Assembly (NCBI GenBank): GCA_900554595.1
Contig: USHZ01000085.1
Span: 1-8,284 of the forward strand
DNA length: 8,284 nucleotides
Direction of reading: 5' to 3'
Source: an uncultured Collinsella sp.
Lineage (GTDB): Bacteria > Actinomycetota > Coriobacteriia > Coriobacteriales > Coriobacteriaceae
The translations under genes were made by a program, and so were the position numbers. Below, piece after piece: positions 1-6,013 of the stretch (positions are counted from its first letter, which is position 1; each line of letters opens with the position of its first letter). The notes below the pieces were generated by a model. That model was not told the origin of the DNA. It ran no database searches and worked only from the letters and a program-made list of their open reading frames with translations.

Positions 1-51
1 GACAGTCCTTGCCAGCACGGCCGGCGAGCCGGCGAATCGGCAAAGACTGTC
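1..51. repeat. Inverted repeat at window edge
   Basis: Arms GACAGTCCTTGCC (1-13) and GGCAAAGACTGTC (39-51) are reverse complements at 12 of 13 positions. The loop holds a second palindrome, GCCGGC-GA-GCCGGC (20-33), so the RNA could fold as a two-part hairpin. It lies 43 bp past the stop of the ABC permease gene, on the side where that operon would end, so it could act as a terminator, but no T-tract follows on the minus strand. The left arm starts at base 1, so the element may continue outside the window. Confidence 0.6.
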
Positions 52-94
52 CCCAGCGACCAGTCGTTTAAGAACGTCCCCAATGACTAGGCGG
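42..94. repeat. Degenerate tandem repeat, two copies of ~27 bp
   Basis: The core GTCCCCARYGACYAG occurs at 49-63 (GTCCCCAGCGACCAG) and again at 76-90 (GTCCCCAATGACTAG), a 27-bp offset. Each copy is preceded by an AAGA-containing segment (AAAGACT and AAGAAC). The second copy ends just before the permease stop codon at 95-97. I believe GGGGAC-containing intergenic repeats of this kind are common in Collinsella and relatives, but that is from memory and was not checked. No gene is visible in 1-94. Confidence 0.55.
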
Positions 95-1300
95 TTAGGC
101 GCGGGATTTGTTGTGGGCGAGGGCTAGGCCTACGGCGGCGATGGCAGCGGCGAAGAGCACCGTGACGCCCAGATCGCAGGCGATGTCGCCCAGCACGGTG
201 GACGTCAAATCCGAGGCAAGCGCCTTGCTGATCGCGTCGTTCACCCAATACGTCGGCACAAAATGCGCCGCGGTCTGCACGGCCGAGCCCATGAGCGACA
301 GCGGCATCCAAGCGCCGCCCAAAAACGTCATGAGCATGCCGAGTAAGTTGCCCACGCCGTTGAGCAGCTCCTCGCGCGCGCCCAGGCTCGAAAGGGTAAA
401 GCCAACGGCCAGCGGCGTGCACGCCAGGGCAAACGTTGCCGCCAGCGCCAGACACACACGACCCACGCCGACCTCGGCAACCGCGCCGGCAAAGCCCACG
501 ACACCCATCATGCTCGACACGAGCCAAATGCAGACGGTGAGCACGGCGGCGGCCGCGAACACGGCGAGCGAACGCTGGCGCTCGGAGACCGGGCCGGCCT
601 CCATGCGGCGCACGCGCTCAGGCTCGTTCATGCCCGAGAACACCAATCCCACCGACACGATGACCGACGAGATGATCGCGTACGCGCCAAAGTTGAAATA
701 CGACTCGAGCGTGGCGGCGGCAGTCGAGTCGACCCTGACCTGCTCGATCTCGACCTCGGCGCGCTTGGCGGCAGCGTGCTCGGCAGCCTTGGCGACATCG
801 CCGTCGGAGGCAGCTGACTCAAGTGCCGCCGCAGCACCCGCGAGCGAGATCCAGCGCGAGGCCTCGGCAGACGAAAGCGCTGCCGCCATGGTGCCGGCGC
901 CGTAGGTCACATCGAGCTTGGGCAGGGCCTCCCCCGCACGGGCGGCCGCGATCAGGTCGTCCTCAAACCCCTCCGGAATAAAGAACACGCAGTCGGCGCT
1001 GCCCTTGGCGCTGTTGCTCTTGGCGAGCGCATCCGCAAGGTCGTACGTGTCGTCACCAACGCCCGTGACCAGGTCAAAGCGTGAGCCCAGATGCTTGGTG
1101 AGCGCCCGCGAAAGGTCGCTATTGTCGCGGTCGACCACGATCACGTTGGTGTCGTAGGGCTTGTACTCGGTAAGCTGCGACGAGTTCCAGCTCACCGAGG
1201 CCGCGATGAATACGCCCATGAGCGAGATGAACACCGTATAGATGAGCAGGTAGAACGGGTGCGCCAGCGCCATGCGAAGCGCGGTCTTAAAGGTGCTCAT
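95..1300 (-). CDS. ABC-2 type exporter permease (second permease of operon)
   Basis: This is a 401-residue membrane subunit of an ABC exporter, ABC-2 family. One hydrophobic segment lies near residues 16-36. A large, probably extracytoplasmic domain (about 37-200) follows, with an Ala-rich helical stretch at 140-180. Further membrane segments lie near 205-223, 246-270, 283-303, 317-337 and 376-395. The FLGGAWMPLS (327-336) and HFVPTYWVNDAI (346-357) stretches are typical of ABC-2 permeases before the last helix. I place the start at 1300 because GGAAGGAG lies 6 bases upstream; an in-frame TTG at 1315 would fall within that ribosome site. The start overlaps the end of the upstream permease by 14 bp, implying translational coupling. 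The exported substrate cannot be read from the sequence; by architecture it resembles LnrM/LnrN of the Bacillus linearmycin exporter. Confidence 0.88.
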   Translation of the reverse strand: MSTFKTALRMALAHPFYLLIYTVFISLMGVFIAASVSWNSSQLTEYKPYDTNVIVVDRDNSDLSRALTKHLGSRFDLVTGVGDDTYDLADALAKSNSAKGSADCVFFIPEGFEDDLIAAARAGEALPKLDVTYGAGTMAAALSSAEASRWISLAGAAAALESAASDGDVAKAAEHAAAKRAEVEIEQVRVDSTAAATLESYFNFGAYAIISSVIVSVGLVFSGMNEPERVRRMEAGPVSERQRSLAVFAAAAVLTVCIWLVSSMMGVVGFAGAVAEVGVGRVCLALAATFALACTPLAVGFTLSSLGAREELLNGVGNLLGMLMTFLGGAWMPLSLMGSAVQTAAHFVPTYWVNDAISKALASDLTSTVLGDIACDLGVTVLFAAAIAAVGLALAHNKSRA

Positions 1301-2474
1301 AGCGGCTCCTTCCAAAGATCAGCGTAGCGGCGGCGACAAACACCAGGGCCATCAGGACGAGCGCACCAGCGCGAACGGCGAAGGACCCCAGGTCCTCAAA
1401 GAAATACAGGCGATTGAACATGTCGCAGATGAGCTTGACGGGGTTGAGCCAGCACTCGGCCGGGCAGGCGCGGGCGACGTCGTCGGCAAGCGCCATCGCC
1501 GGCTCGCCGTAGAGCCCGGCGAACAAAGCGCACGTGGTGGCAAAGCCTGTGAGGATGCCCGACTTGGACGCCTTGCCACCCTTAACGGGAAGCGTACCCA
1601 CAAAGAGCCCCAGGCCCGTCGCGGCAAGCGCGGACACGGCGCCGCCCAGCAGGCACAGCCCCTCGCGCCCGCCAAAGTCGACGCCAACGACTAGGCGCAC
1701 GTAGCCAATCGCGACCGCCATCGAGGCAAAGGAAACCAGCCACGAGCCGACAAAGATGCCGGCCAGCGACGCCGTCTTGGAAAGGCCACCCACGCAGCGG
1801 CGCGCGCCAAGGCCCGACAAATTGGGCTGCAGGTCGACGACGCTCAAGGCGGCAAACTCGGCAGACATCATCGCGACCAGACCAAAGAGCGCGTAATAGT
1901 AAATGGTCGTGCCGTCGGGCGTGGTGCGCGTCAGGCTCACGCGACGGGTTCTGCCCTCGAGCGACAGGGCGCGCGCAACCGCCTCCGGATCGGCGAGCGC
2001 CGCCGGGTCATCTTGAGCAATCTGGGCCATGAGCTCGGCATTTTGCGTATACGAGCTTGCCACCGTCTCCAGAATGCTGCGGTCGGTGAGCACCGACGAG
2101 GCGCGCGAGTTGTCATAGCTCGAAAGCAGCGTGAGCTTGGGCGTGCCCGCGTCGTCGACCGTATAGATGCCCGCGACCTCGCCGGCCTTAAGCGCACGGT
2201 TCGCGTCGTCTGCATCGTCGCACTCGTGGATCTCGAGCAGCTGGTCGTCGCCCTCCTTGGCAAGCGACGTCGCCACATCCTTAAAGGTCGAGGCGTCCCA
2301 GGCTTCGTCAGCGACAACGGCCACCGGCACCGGGTCGATCTTGCCGTCGGAGCTGAGGTTCGCAAACATAAACATGAACATCGTGGAAAGCGCGACGGGA
2401 AAGATCGCGCCCCAAACCCACGTGCTCGGCCGGCGCAGCAGCGTCTTGACCGTAATGATAATGGTGTTGAACAT
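1287..2474 (-). CDS. ABC-2 type exporter permease (first permease of operon)
   Basis: This is a 395-residue ABC-2 family membrane protein. A cytoplasmic N-terminal amphipathic stretch (about 1-18) leads into a membrane helix (20-40). A soluble, probably extracytoplasmic domain follows (41-188). Four or five further helices lie near 190-213, 236-262, 272-295, 306-324 and 364-387. The overall plan is the same as in the next gene, so the two probably pair as a heterodimer with the ATPase encoded upstream. The ATG is 9 bp past the ATPase stop, and an AGGGGG Shine-Dalgarno-like tract overlaps that stop codon. The C-terminus ends RSRYEHL, and its last codons overlap the start of the following permease. 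The substrate is unknown; a lipophilic peptide, polyene or similar membrane-active compound is the inference from the neighbouring two-component system. Confidence 0.88.
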   Translation of the reverse strand: MFNTIIITVKTLLRRPSTWVWGAIFPVALSTMFMFMFANLSSDGKIDPVPVAVVADEAWDASTFKDVATSLAKEGDDQLLEIHECDDADDANRALKAGEVAGIYTVDDAGTPKLTLLSSYDNSRASSVLTDRSILETVASSYTQNAELMAQIAQDDPAALADPEAVARALSLEGRTRRVSLTRTTPDGTTIYYYALFGLVAMMSAEFAALSVVDLQPNLSGLGARRCVGGLSKTASLAGIFVGSWLVSFASMAVAIGYVRLVVGVDFGGREGLCLLGGAVSALAATGLGLFVGTLPVKGGKASKSGILTGFATTCALFAGLYGEPAMALADDVARACPAECWLNPVKLICDMFNRLYFFEDLGSFAVRAGALVLMALVFVAAATLIFGRSRYEHL

Positions 2475-2483
2475 GGCTGCCCC

Positions 2484-3422
2484 CTAGTCGCGCAGCTCGC
2501 GGCCGGTGATCTCGAGGAACACGTCGTTGAGAGTCGGCGGCTCGCTCCACACTCGGCCGAGCGCCACGTCGGCGGCGCGCAGCGTATCGAGGATGTCGAC
2601 CAGATTGTGCGGGCTCGCTTCGCAGGTGCAGACGAGCTCGCCGCCCGACAGCCCAACCGAAAGCACATGCTCGAGGGCGCGCAGGCGCTCGACTGTGGCG
2701 GCCTCGACGGCGCCGACCTCGACAGTCACGCGCTCGCCCATCTGAATCATGCGCTTGAGCTCGTCGTTGGTGCCCTGCGCCAGCACGCGCCCGCCGTCCA
2801 TGATCATGATGCGGCTGCAGATCTGCTCGACTTCCTCCATGTAATGGCTGGTGTACACCACCGTGGCGCCCTCGTCGCGCAGGCGGCAGATGCCCTCCAG
2901 GATGGCGTTACGGCTCTGCGGGTCGACCGCCACCGTGGGCTCGTCAAAAAAGATGAGCTCGGGCTTGTGCGCGATGCCGCAGGCAATGTTGAGGCGGCGC
3001 GCCAGGCCGCCCGAGAGTTTGCCGGGGCGGAACTTGGTAAAGTCGCCCAGCCCGACAAAGTCGATGGCCTCGTCGACCAGCGCGCGACGGCGCTTGCGGT
3101 CGTTGACGTAGAGGCTGCAGAAATAGTCGATGTTCTCGCGCACGGTGAGTTCGTCGAACACCGCCACCTGCTGCGGCACCACGCCGATGCGACGCTTGAG
3201 GTCGTAGCGGGCGGGCGTCATGGGCTCGCCGAATAGCTCGATGGTGCCTTTGTCGTAGGCGAGCAGCTGCAGAATGCAGTTGATGGACGTGGTCTTGCCC
3301 GATCCGTTGGGGCCCAGCAGGCCAAAGATCTCGCCGGGGGCGATGCTCAGGTTAAAGTGGTCGAGCGCAATAAGGTCGTCATAGCGCTTGACGAGGTTTT
3401 CGACGTGGACGATGTCTGTCAT
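2484..3422 (-). CDS. ABC exporter ATP-binding protein
   Basis: This 312-residue nucleotide-binding subunit powers the two permeases encoded downstream. Visible motifs are Walker A GPNGSGKTT (37-45), the Q-loop glutamine in VVPQ (81-84), the ABC signature LSGGLARRL (136-144), Walker B LIFFDEP (156-162), the D-loop region VAVDP (164-168) and switch histidine H193. The C-terminal ~100 residues form the accessory domain common in DrrA/NodI/LnrL-type drug and lipid exporters. All catalytic residues are present, and the length is close to LnrL of Bacillus subtilis. I chose the ATG at 3422 because GGAAGG precedes it and MTDIVHVENLVKRY is the usual family beginning; an in-frame start at 3488 adds 22 residues with no family character. 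It is the first gene of the operon and is divergent from the kinase gene 199 bp away. Confidence 0.93.
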   Translation of the reverse strand: MTDIVHVENLVKRYDDLIALDHFNLSIAPGEIFGLLGPNGSGKTTSINCILQLLAYDKGTIELFGEPMTPARYDLKRRIGVVPQQVAVFDELTVRENIDYFCSLYVNDRKRRRALVDEAIDFVGLGDFTKFRPGKLSGGLARRLNIACGIAHKPELIFFDEPTVAVDPQSRNAILEGICRLRDEGATVVYTSHYMEEVEQICSRIMIMDGGRVLAQGTNDELKRMIQMGERVTVEVGAVEAATVERLRALEHVLSVGLSGGELVCTCEASPHNLVDILDTLRAADVALGRVWSEPPTLNDVFLEITGRELRD

Positions 3423-3490
3423 GAGGCGGCCCTTCCGTTGATTGCGGCCCGGTACGATTGCATCATCGCAGGAGCGGGCGGCGCGCACCA

Positions 3491-3504
3491 GTGAGCTTTG
3501 TCAC
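3491..3504. promoter_or_regulatory. Candidate operator dyad GTGA-N6-TCAC
   Basis: GTGAGCTTTGTCAC is a perfect 4-bp dyad with a 6-bp spacer. The half-site partly recurs at 3565-3578 as a direct repeat (TGTCACG..TGCG). Its place between divergent ABC and kinase genes fits an operator for the NarL-type regulator encoded here, although the form also resembles CRP/FNR-family sites. A match this short could be chance. Confidence 0.22.
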
Positions 3505-3609
3505 GAGTGCGGAGGTCTTGGTCGTGCGGCCTGCCGACGCCCCCGCTTTGCCGCGCGGGAGGAATGTCACGGTTGCGCAGGCGGCCCCTCCACCACGCGC
3601 AGCTTCGCG

Positions 3610-3615
3610 TACAAT
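3610..3615 (+). promoter_or_regulatory. Candidate -10 element for the kinase gene (leaderless)
   Basis: TACAAT ends six bases before the ATG at 3622, so transcription would begin at or next to the A of the start codon. No Shine-Dalgarno sequence is visible in 3600-3621, which agrees with a leaderless mRNA, a common arrangement in actinobacteria. No good -35 hexamer is seen at the expected distance (3587-3592 reads CCTCCA), so this promoter may need an activator. Confidence 0.4.
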
Positions 3616-3621
3616 ACCCGT

Positions 3622-4767
3622 ATGAACAGGCTTTTCGACAAATCGATCGTGCTAGCGTGCTGCATCGCAGCCGCCGTGGGCCTTGCTGTGGACGCTCGCC
3701 TGGTCGCGGCGTTTTGCCTTGGCGTTATTGCCACTTCGCTGGCCGAGGTCGCACAGGAAGAACGCATGCGCCGCACAAGCGAGGCCGCGAGCTTCGTCTA
3801 CATCATCGCGGCCGTCTTCGTTCCGCCATTTGTGCCGTTTGCGCCTCTCGCCCTCTATGACATCGCACGACGCGTGCGCCGCGAGCACGTCTGGGTCGCG
3901 CTGGGCACTGGCGTCGCCTTTGCCTTTGCGCTCGTCGCGGACCTTCGCGCCGACGCGCTCACCGCCCGAACGCTCCTGCTGACCGCCATCCTTTCGGTTG
4001 CCGCCACCTTGCTATCGCTACGCACCGCCCAGTTGGAGCGCGAGCAGCAGCGCATGCGCCGTATCCGCGACGGGCTGCAGGAACGAGCCCTCGTGCTCGA
4101 AGCGCGCAACCGCGATCTTGCCGACCGCCAGGACTACGAAGTCGAGCTCGCGACGCTCGCCGAACGCGCCCGCATCGCGCGCGAGATCCACGATAACGTC
4201 GGGCACCAGCTCACGCGCGCCTCGCTGCAGACCGAGGCCCTGCGCGTAGTTCACGCCGACGAGCCCGGCGTCGCCGCCGATTTCGCAGACGTCAAACGCA
4301 CGGTTGACGAGGCGCTCCAGCTTGTGCGCATCAGCGTCCACGCACTCAACGACAACGCCGTCGACCTTTCCGTGCAGCTCGAACGCATTGTTGAAGGCGC
4401 GCGCTCGGACGGCGGCCCGCAGATTGAGCTTGAAGTTATGACCGAACATGCACCCGCAAACGTCGCGAACTGCTTTGCGGCGGTCCTGCGCGAGGCGCTC
4501 TCCAACACCATGCGCCATGCTTGTGCCCAGACCGTCACTGTACGATGCATGGAGCATCCATCGTTTTACCAGCTCATCGTCACCGACGATGGCGTGGGCG
4601 GAGTCCAAGCAAGCGGCCGCTGCGCCGCAGAGGGCATGGGGCTCGCCTCCATGCGCGAGCGCATCGAGGCGCTTGGCGGCACCTTCACCGCCGGCCCGCG
4701 TGCCAGCGCCGGCGGCTGGCGCGTGTTTGCCACCGTTCCCAAACAGCAAGGAGATGAGGGCCGATGA
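3622..4767 (+). CDS. DesK/NarL-type sensor histidine kinase
   Basis: This 381-residue membrane kinase probably phosphorylates the response regulator encoded next to it. The N-terminal ~133 residues hold four or five hydrophobic segments (roughly 8-23, 26-40, 57-78, 90-107 and 116-133) with little extracytoplasmic sequence, so sensing probably occurs within the membrane. A charged, probably coiled-coil linker covers 135-175. The HisKA_3 dimerisation domain contains ERARIAREIHDNVGHQL with phosphoacceptor H190. The HATPase domain has N-box EALSN (N295), G1 box DDGVGG (322-327) and G2 box GMGLASMRERI (338-348). I use the ATG at 3622, not the earlier in-frame 3442, because the extra 60 residues are Cys/Arg-rich with no family character and TACAAT sits just upstream of 3622. 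The stop overlaps the regulator start as ATGA. Confidence 0.92.
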   Translation: MNRLFDKSIVLACCIAAAVGLAVDARLVAAFCLGVIATSLAEVAQEERMRRTSEAASFVYIIAAVFVPPFVPFAPLALYDIARRVRREHVWVALGTGVAFAFALVADLRADALTARTLLLTAILSVAATLLSLRTAQLEREQQRMRRIRDGLQERALVLEARNRDLADRQDYEVELATLAERARIAREIHDNVGHQLTRASLQTEALRVVHADEPGVAADFADVKRTVDEALQLVRISVHALNDNAVDLSVQLERIVEGARSDGGPQIELEVMTEHAPANVANCFAAVLREALSNTMRHACAQTVTVRCMEHPSFYQLIVTDDGVGGVQASGRCAAEGMGLASMRERIEALGGTFTAGPRASAGGWRVFATVPKQQGDEGR

Positions 4768-5393
4768 GGCTCATCGTTGTCGACGACGACCGCTTGGTGG
4801 TCGATTCGCTCAAGATTATCCTGGGCGCCCAGCCGCAGATTGAAGTGGTGGGCACCGGCGCCAACGGCGACGATGCGGTTTCGCTCTATGCCGAGCACGC
4901 ACCCGATATCGTGCTACTCGACATTCAGATGCCGGGGCGCGACGGACTTTCGGCGGCCCGCGAGATTCTTGAGCGCGATCCTGCGGCACGCGTGGTGTTT
5001 CTGACGACATTCTCGGATGACGAGTACATTGTGTCGGCGCTCAAGCTGGGCGCCCGCGGCTACCTGATCAAGACCGATATCGCCGCCATTCCGCCGGCGT
5101 TGGCGCAGGTCATGGACGGCAAACGCGTGCTCGAGGGCAAGGCGATCGAGGACATCGATTTTGACGGAACGGGCATCGCGGCGGGCACGCCCCGCCGGCC
5201 CGCGGCCTTTGCCAGCCTGACCGACCGCGAGTTCGAAGTCGCAGAGCTCATCGCCCGCGGTCTCGACAACAAGGAGATTGCCGCCACCGCCTACATGGGC
5301 GAAGGCACCGTGCGCAACCACATCAGCTCGATCCTTGCCAAAATGGGCCTGCGCAACCGCACCCAAATCGCCATCGCCTACCTGCGAGGGTAA
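4764..5393 (+). CDS. LuxR/NarL-family response regulator
   Basis: This 209-residue DNA-binding regulator is the likely partner of the preceding kinase. The receiver domain (1-120) has the acidic cluster DDD (7-9), phosphoacceptor D53 in VLLDIQMPG, the switch threonine in FLTTF (T81) and K103 in LIKTD. A linker (about 125-150) leads to the LuxR-type helix-turn-helix (151-209), seen in LTDREFEVAELIARGLDNKE followed by the recognition-helix region GTVRNHISSILAKM. All phosphorylation residues are intact. The ATG shares bases with the kinase stop (ATGA), and AAGGAG lies 10 bases upstream inside the kinase gene, so the two should be translated together. The natural target is the divergent ABC exporter operon, and perhaps its own promoter, in the manner of LnrK or YvfU. 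That target is inferred from position. Confidence 0.95.
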   Translation: MRLIVVDDDRLVVDSLKIILGAQPQIEVVGTGANGDDAVSLYAEHAPDIVLLDIQMPGRDGLSAAREILERDPAARVVFLTTFSDDEYIVSALKLGARGYLIKTDIAAIPPALAQVMDGKRVLEGKAIEDIDFDGTGIAAGTPRRPAAFASLTDREFEVAELIARGLDNKEIAATAYMGEGTVRNHISSILAKMGLRNRTQIAIAYLRG

Positions 5394-5399
5394 TTACCC
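5388..5399. repeat. 12-bp perfect palindrome over the regulator stop codon
   Basis: GGGTAATTACCC is perfectly self-complementary and includes the TAA stop of the response regulator gene. It has no loop and no following T-tract, so it is not a standard terminator. It may be a chance palindrome or a protein-binding site. Confidence 0.4.
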
Positions 5400-5426
5400 A
5401 ACGACCGACCGCCCCGGCATAGCAAA

Positions 5427-5531
5427 ATGGCTGCTACCGAGTTAATGCTATTTCAAAACTATGCCGGTTTACTACGACGAATCGCCCACCTTCGACCGCG
5501 GCAAATTGCGCGCTTACAAAACCGCAGGTAG
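5427..5531 (+). other. 34-codon ORF fragment at left edge of unit A
   Basis: ATG GCT GCT ACC GAG opens a 34-residue reading frame that ends inside unit A (TAG 5529-5531). Its segment MAATELMLFQNYAGL resembles the in-frame segment GAVTDMVAFQNYAGL before and in the left arm of unit C (from about 5928). Differences include the synonymous ACC/ACG and GGT/GGA and the conservative GAG/GAT. There is no clear Shine-Dalgarno sequence. It is probably a truncated remnant of a repeated coding module rather than a working gene. Confidence 0.25.
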
Positions 5532-5607
5532 AACGCTTGTAATATTTAGAAAAATGCAGTCATGGTCGGGAATGTCGAATTCATCGTAGTAAACCGGCAT
5601 AGTTTTG
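5454..5607 (-). repeat. Long inverted-repeat unit A (interior in minus orientation)
   Basis: This is a 154-bp unit. Left arm 5454-5482 (CAAAACTATGCCGGTTTACT...) and right arm 5579-5607 are reverse complements at 28 of 29 positions. The 96-bp interior carries the conserved box as AAAACCGCAGGTAGA (5518-5532), the complement of the box in units B and C, centred 5.5 bp left of the dyad. Read on the minus strand, the box translates as STCGF and continues VSAQFAAVEGGRFVVVNRHSF to a stop at 5434-5436; the same frame is closed by TGA upstream. The outer 14 bases of each arm (CAAAACTATGCCGG) match unit C. Function is unknown: a long hairpin RNA, a palindromic mobile element or a remnant of a coding module are all possible. 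Confidence 0.85.
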
Positions 5608-5626
5608 TTCGGGCGGCCCTGCATGG

Positions 5627-6013
5627 GTGCCTCCGCAAGCCTCGCGGGACCAAAATAATCCATTTTCTTCCACCCGCGGAAACCGGCTGACAGCGCCCGC
5701 CACGAAATCGGCCCATCTACTACGTTTGACTCAATATCCCCGATCATACCCGCTTTTCATGAAAAATCACAGGCGTTCTACCTGCGGTTTTTATTTCGCA
5801 TTACTTGCCATGGTTGAGGGTAGCGGCTTAAACGTAGTAGATGGGCCCATTTCATGGCAGACGGGTCACGTAGCAGCCCTCGCAAGGCAAAAAGTGATCC
5901 GTTTTCCTCCGTCCCCGAGGGATCAGGGGCTGTTACGGATATGGTGGCATTTCAAAACTATGCCGGATTACGGGGCCAAAGTCGGGACCCTCATCCATAC
6001 CCCCTATTTTTGA
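5627..6013 (+). pseudogene. Repeat-derived reading frame through unit B (doubtful)
   Basis: A GTG-initiated frame of 128 codons runs from spacer A-B through unit B into unit C. Two segments match, residue for residue with few changes, a different frame around unit C: NNPFSST corresponds to SDPFSSV, and YPLFMKNHRRSTCGF corresponds to YPLFLKNSKQSTCGF. The homologous modules therefore lie in different frames, and this ORF runs out of the B module into a shifted reading of unit C. I see no ribosome site at the GTG. It is best read as a decayed or fragmentary copy of a repeated small-protein module, or as a by-product of a noncoding repeat; it is not supported as a functional gene. Confidence 0.2.
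5704..5853 (+). repeat. Long inverted-repeat unit B
   Basis: This is a 150-bp unit. Left arm 5704-5729 (GAAATCGGCCCATCTACTAC...) and right arm 5828-5853 are reverse complements at 24 of 26 positions, with weaker pairing for about six bases further out. The arm sequence is unlike units A and C apart from a TACTACG core shared with A. The conserved box TCTACCTGCGGTTTT is at 5777-5791, centred 5.5 bp right of the dyad. B and A share 19 bases around the box (GCGTTCTACCTGCGGTTTT). Its dyad centre lies 248 bp from that of A. The plus-strand translation is STCGFYFALLAMVEGSG. Confidence 0.85.

Larger units (their letters stand above)
3423..3621. promoter_or_regulatory. Divergent intergenic control region
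   Basis: These 199 bp separate the start of the ABC operon (minus) from the kinase gene (plus) and should hold both promoters. Visible elements are a dyad GTGA-N6-TCAC (3491-3504) and two related 14-mers, TGTCACGAGTGCGG (3499-3512) and TGTCACGGTTGCGC (3565-3578), 66 bp apart. A -10-like TACAAT lies just before the kinase ATG. A GGAAGG ribosome site serves the ATPase on the minus strand. I could not find a convincing -35 or -10 pair for the minus-strand promoter. Confidence 0.6.

Noticed and set aside
108..905. A 265-codon plus-strand frame opposite the second permease
   Set aside because: It is a Ser/Ala/Thr-rich shadow frame; the minus-strand permease explains the region.
2013..3236. A 407-codon plus-strand open frame opposite the ATPase and first permease
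   Set aside because: It is antisense to genes with intact Walker and permease features, and its protein has only low-complexity His/Arg/Ala composition.
3442..3621. 60-residue N-terminal extension of the kinase from the ATG at 3442
   Set aside because: It is a Cys/Arg-rich peptide across the divergent promoter region; the ATG at 3622 begins the first membrane segment and has a -10 element at the right distance.
4018..4749. A 243-codon minus-strand frame opposite the kinase
   Set aside because: It is the antisense shadow of the HATPase and HisKA_3 coding sequence, with no start context or motif.
5514..5747. A 77-codon minus-strand frame through units A and B (contains NVVDGPIS and KTMP)
   Set aside because: It joins arm-derived sequences in a frame different from the conserved STCGF frame; palindromic arms automatically give such frames on both strands.
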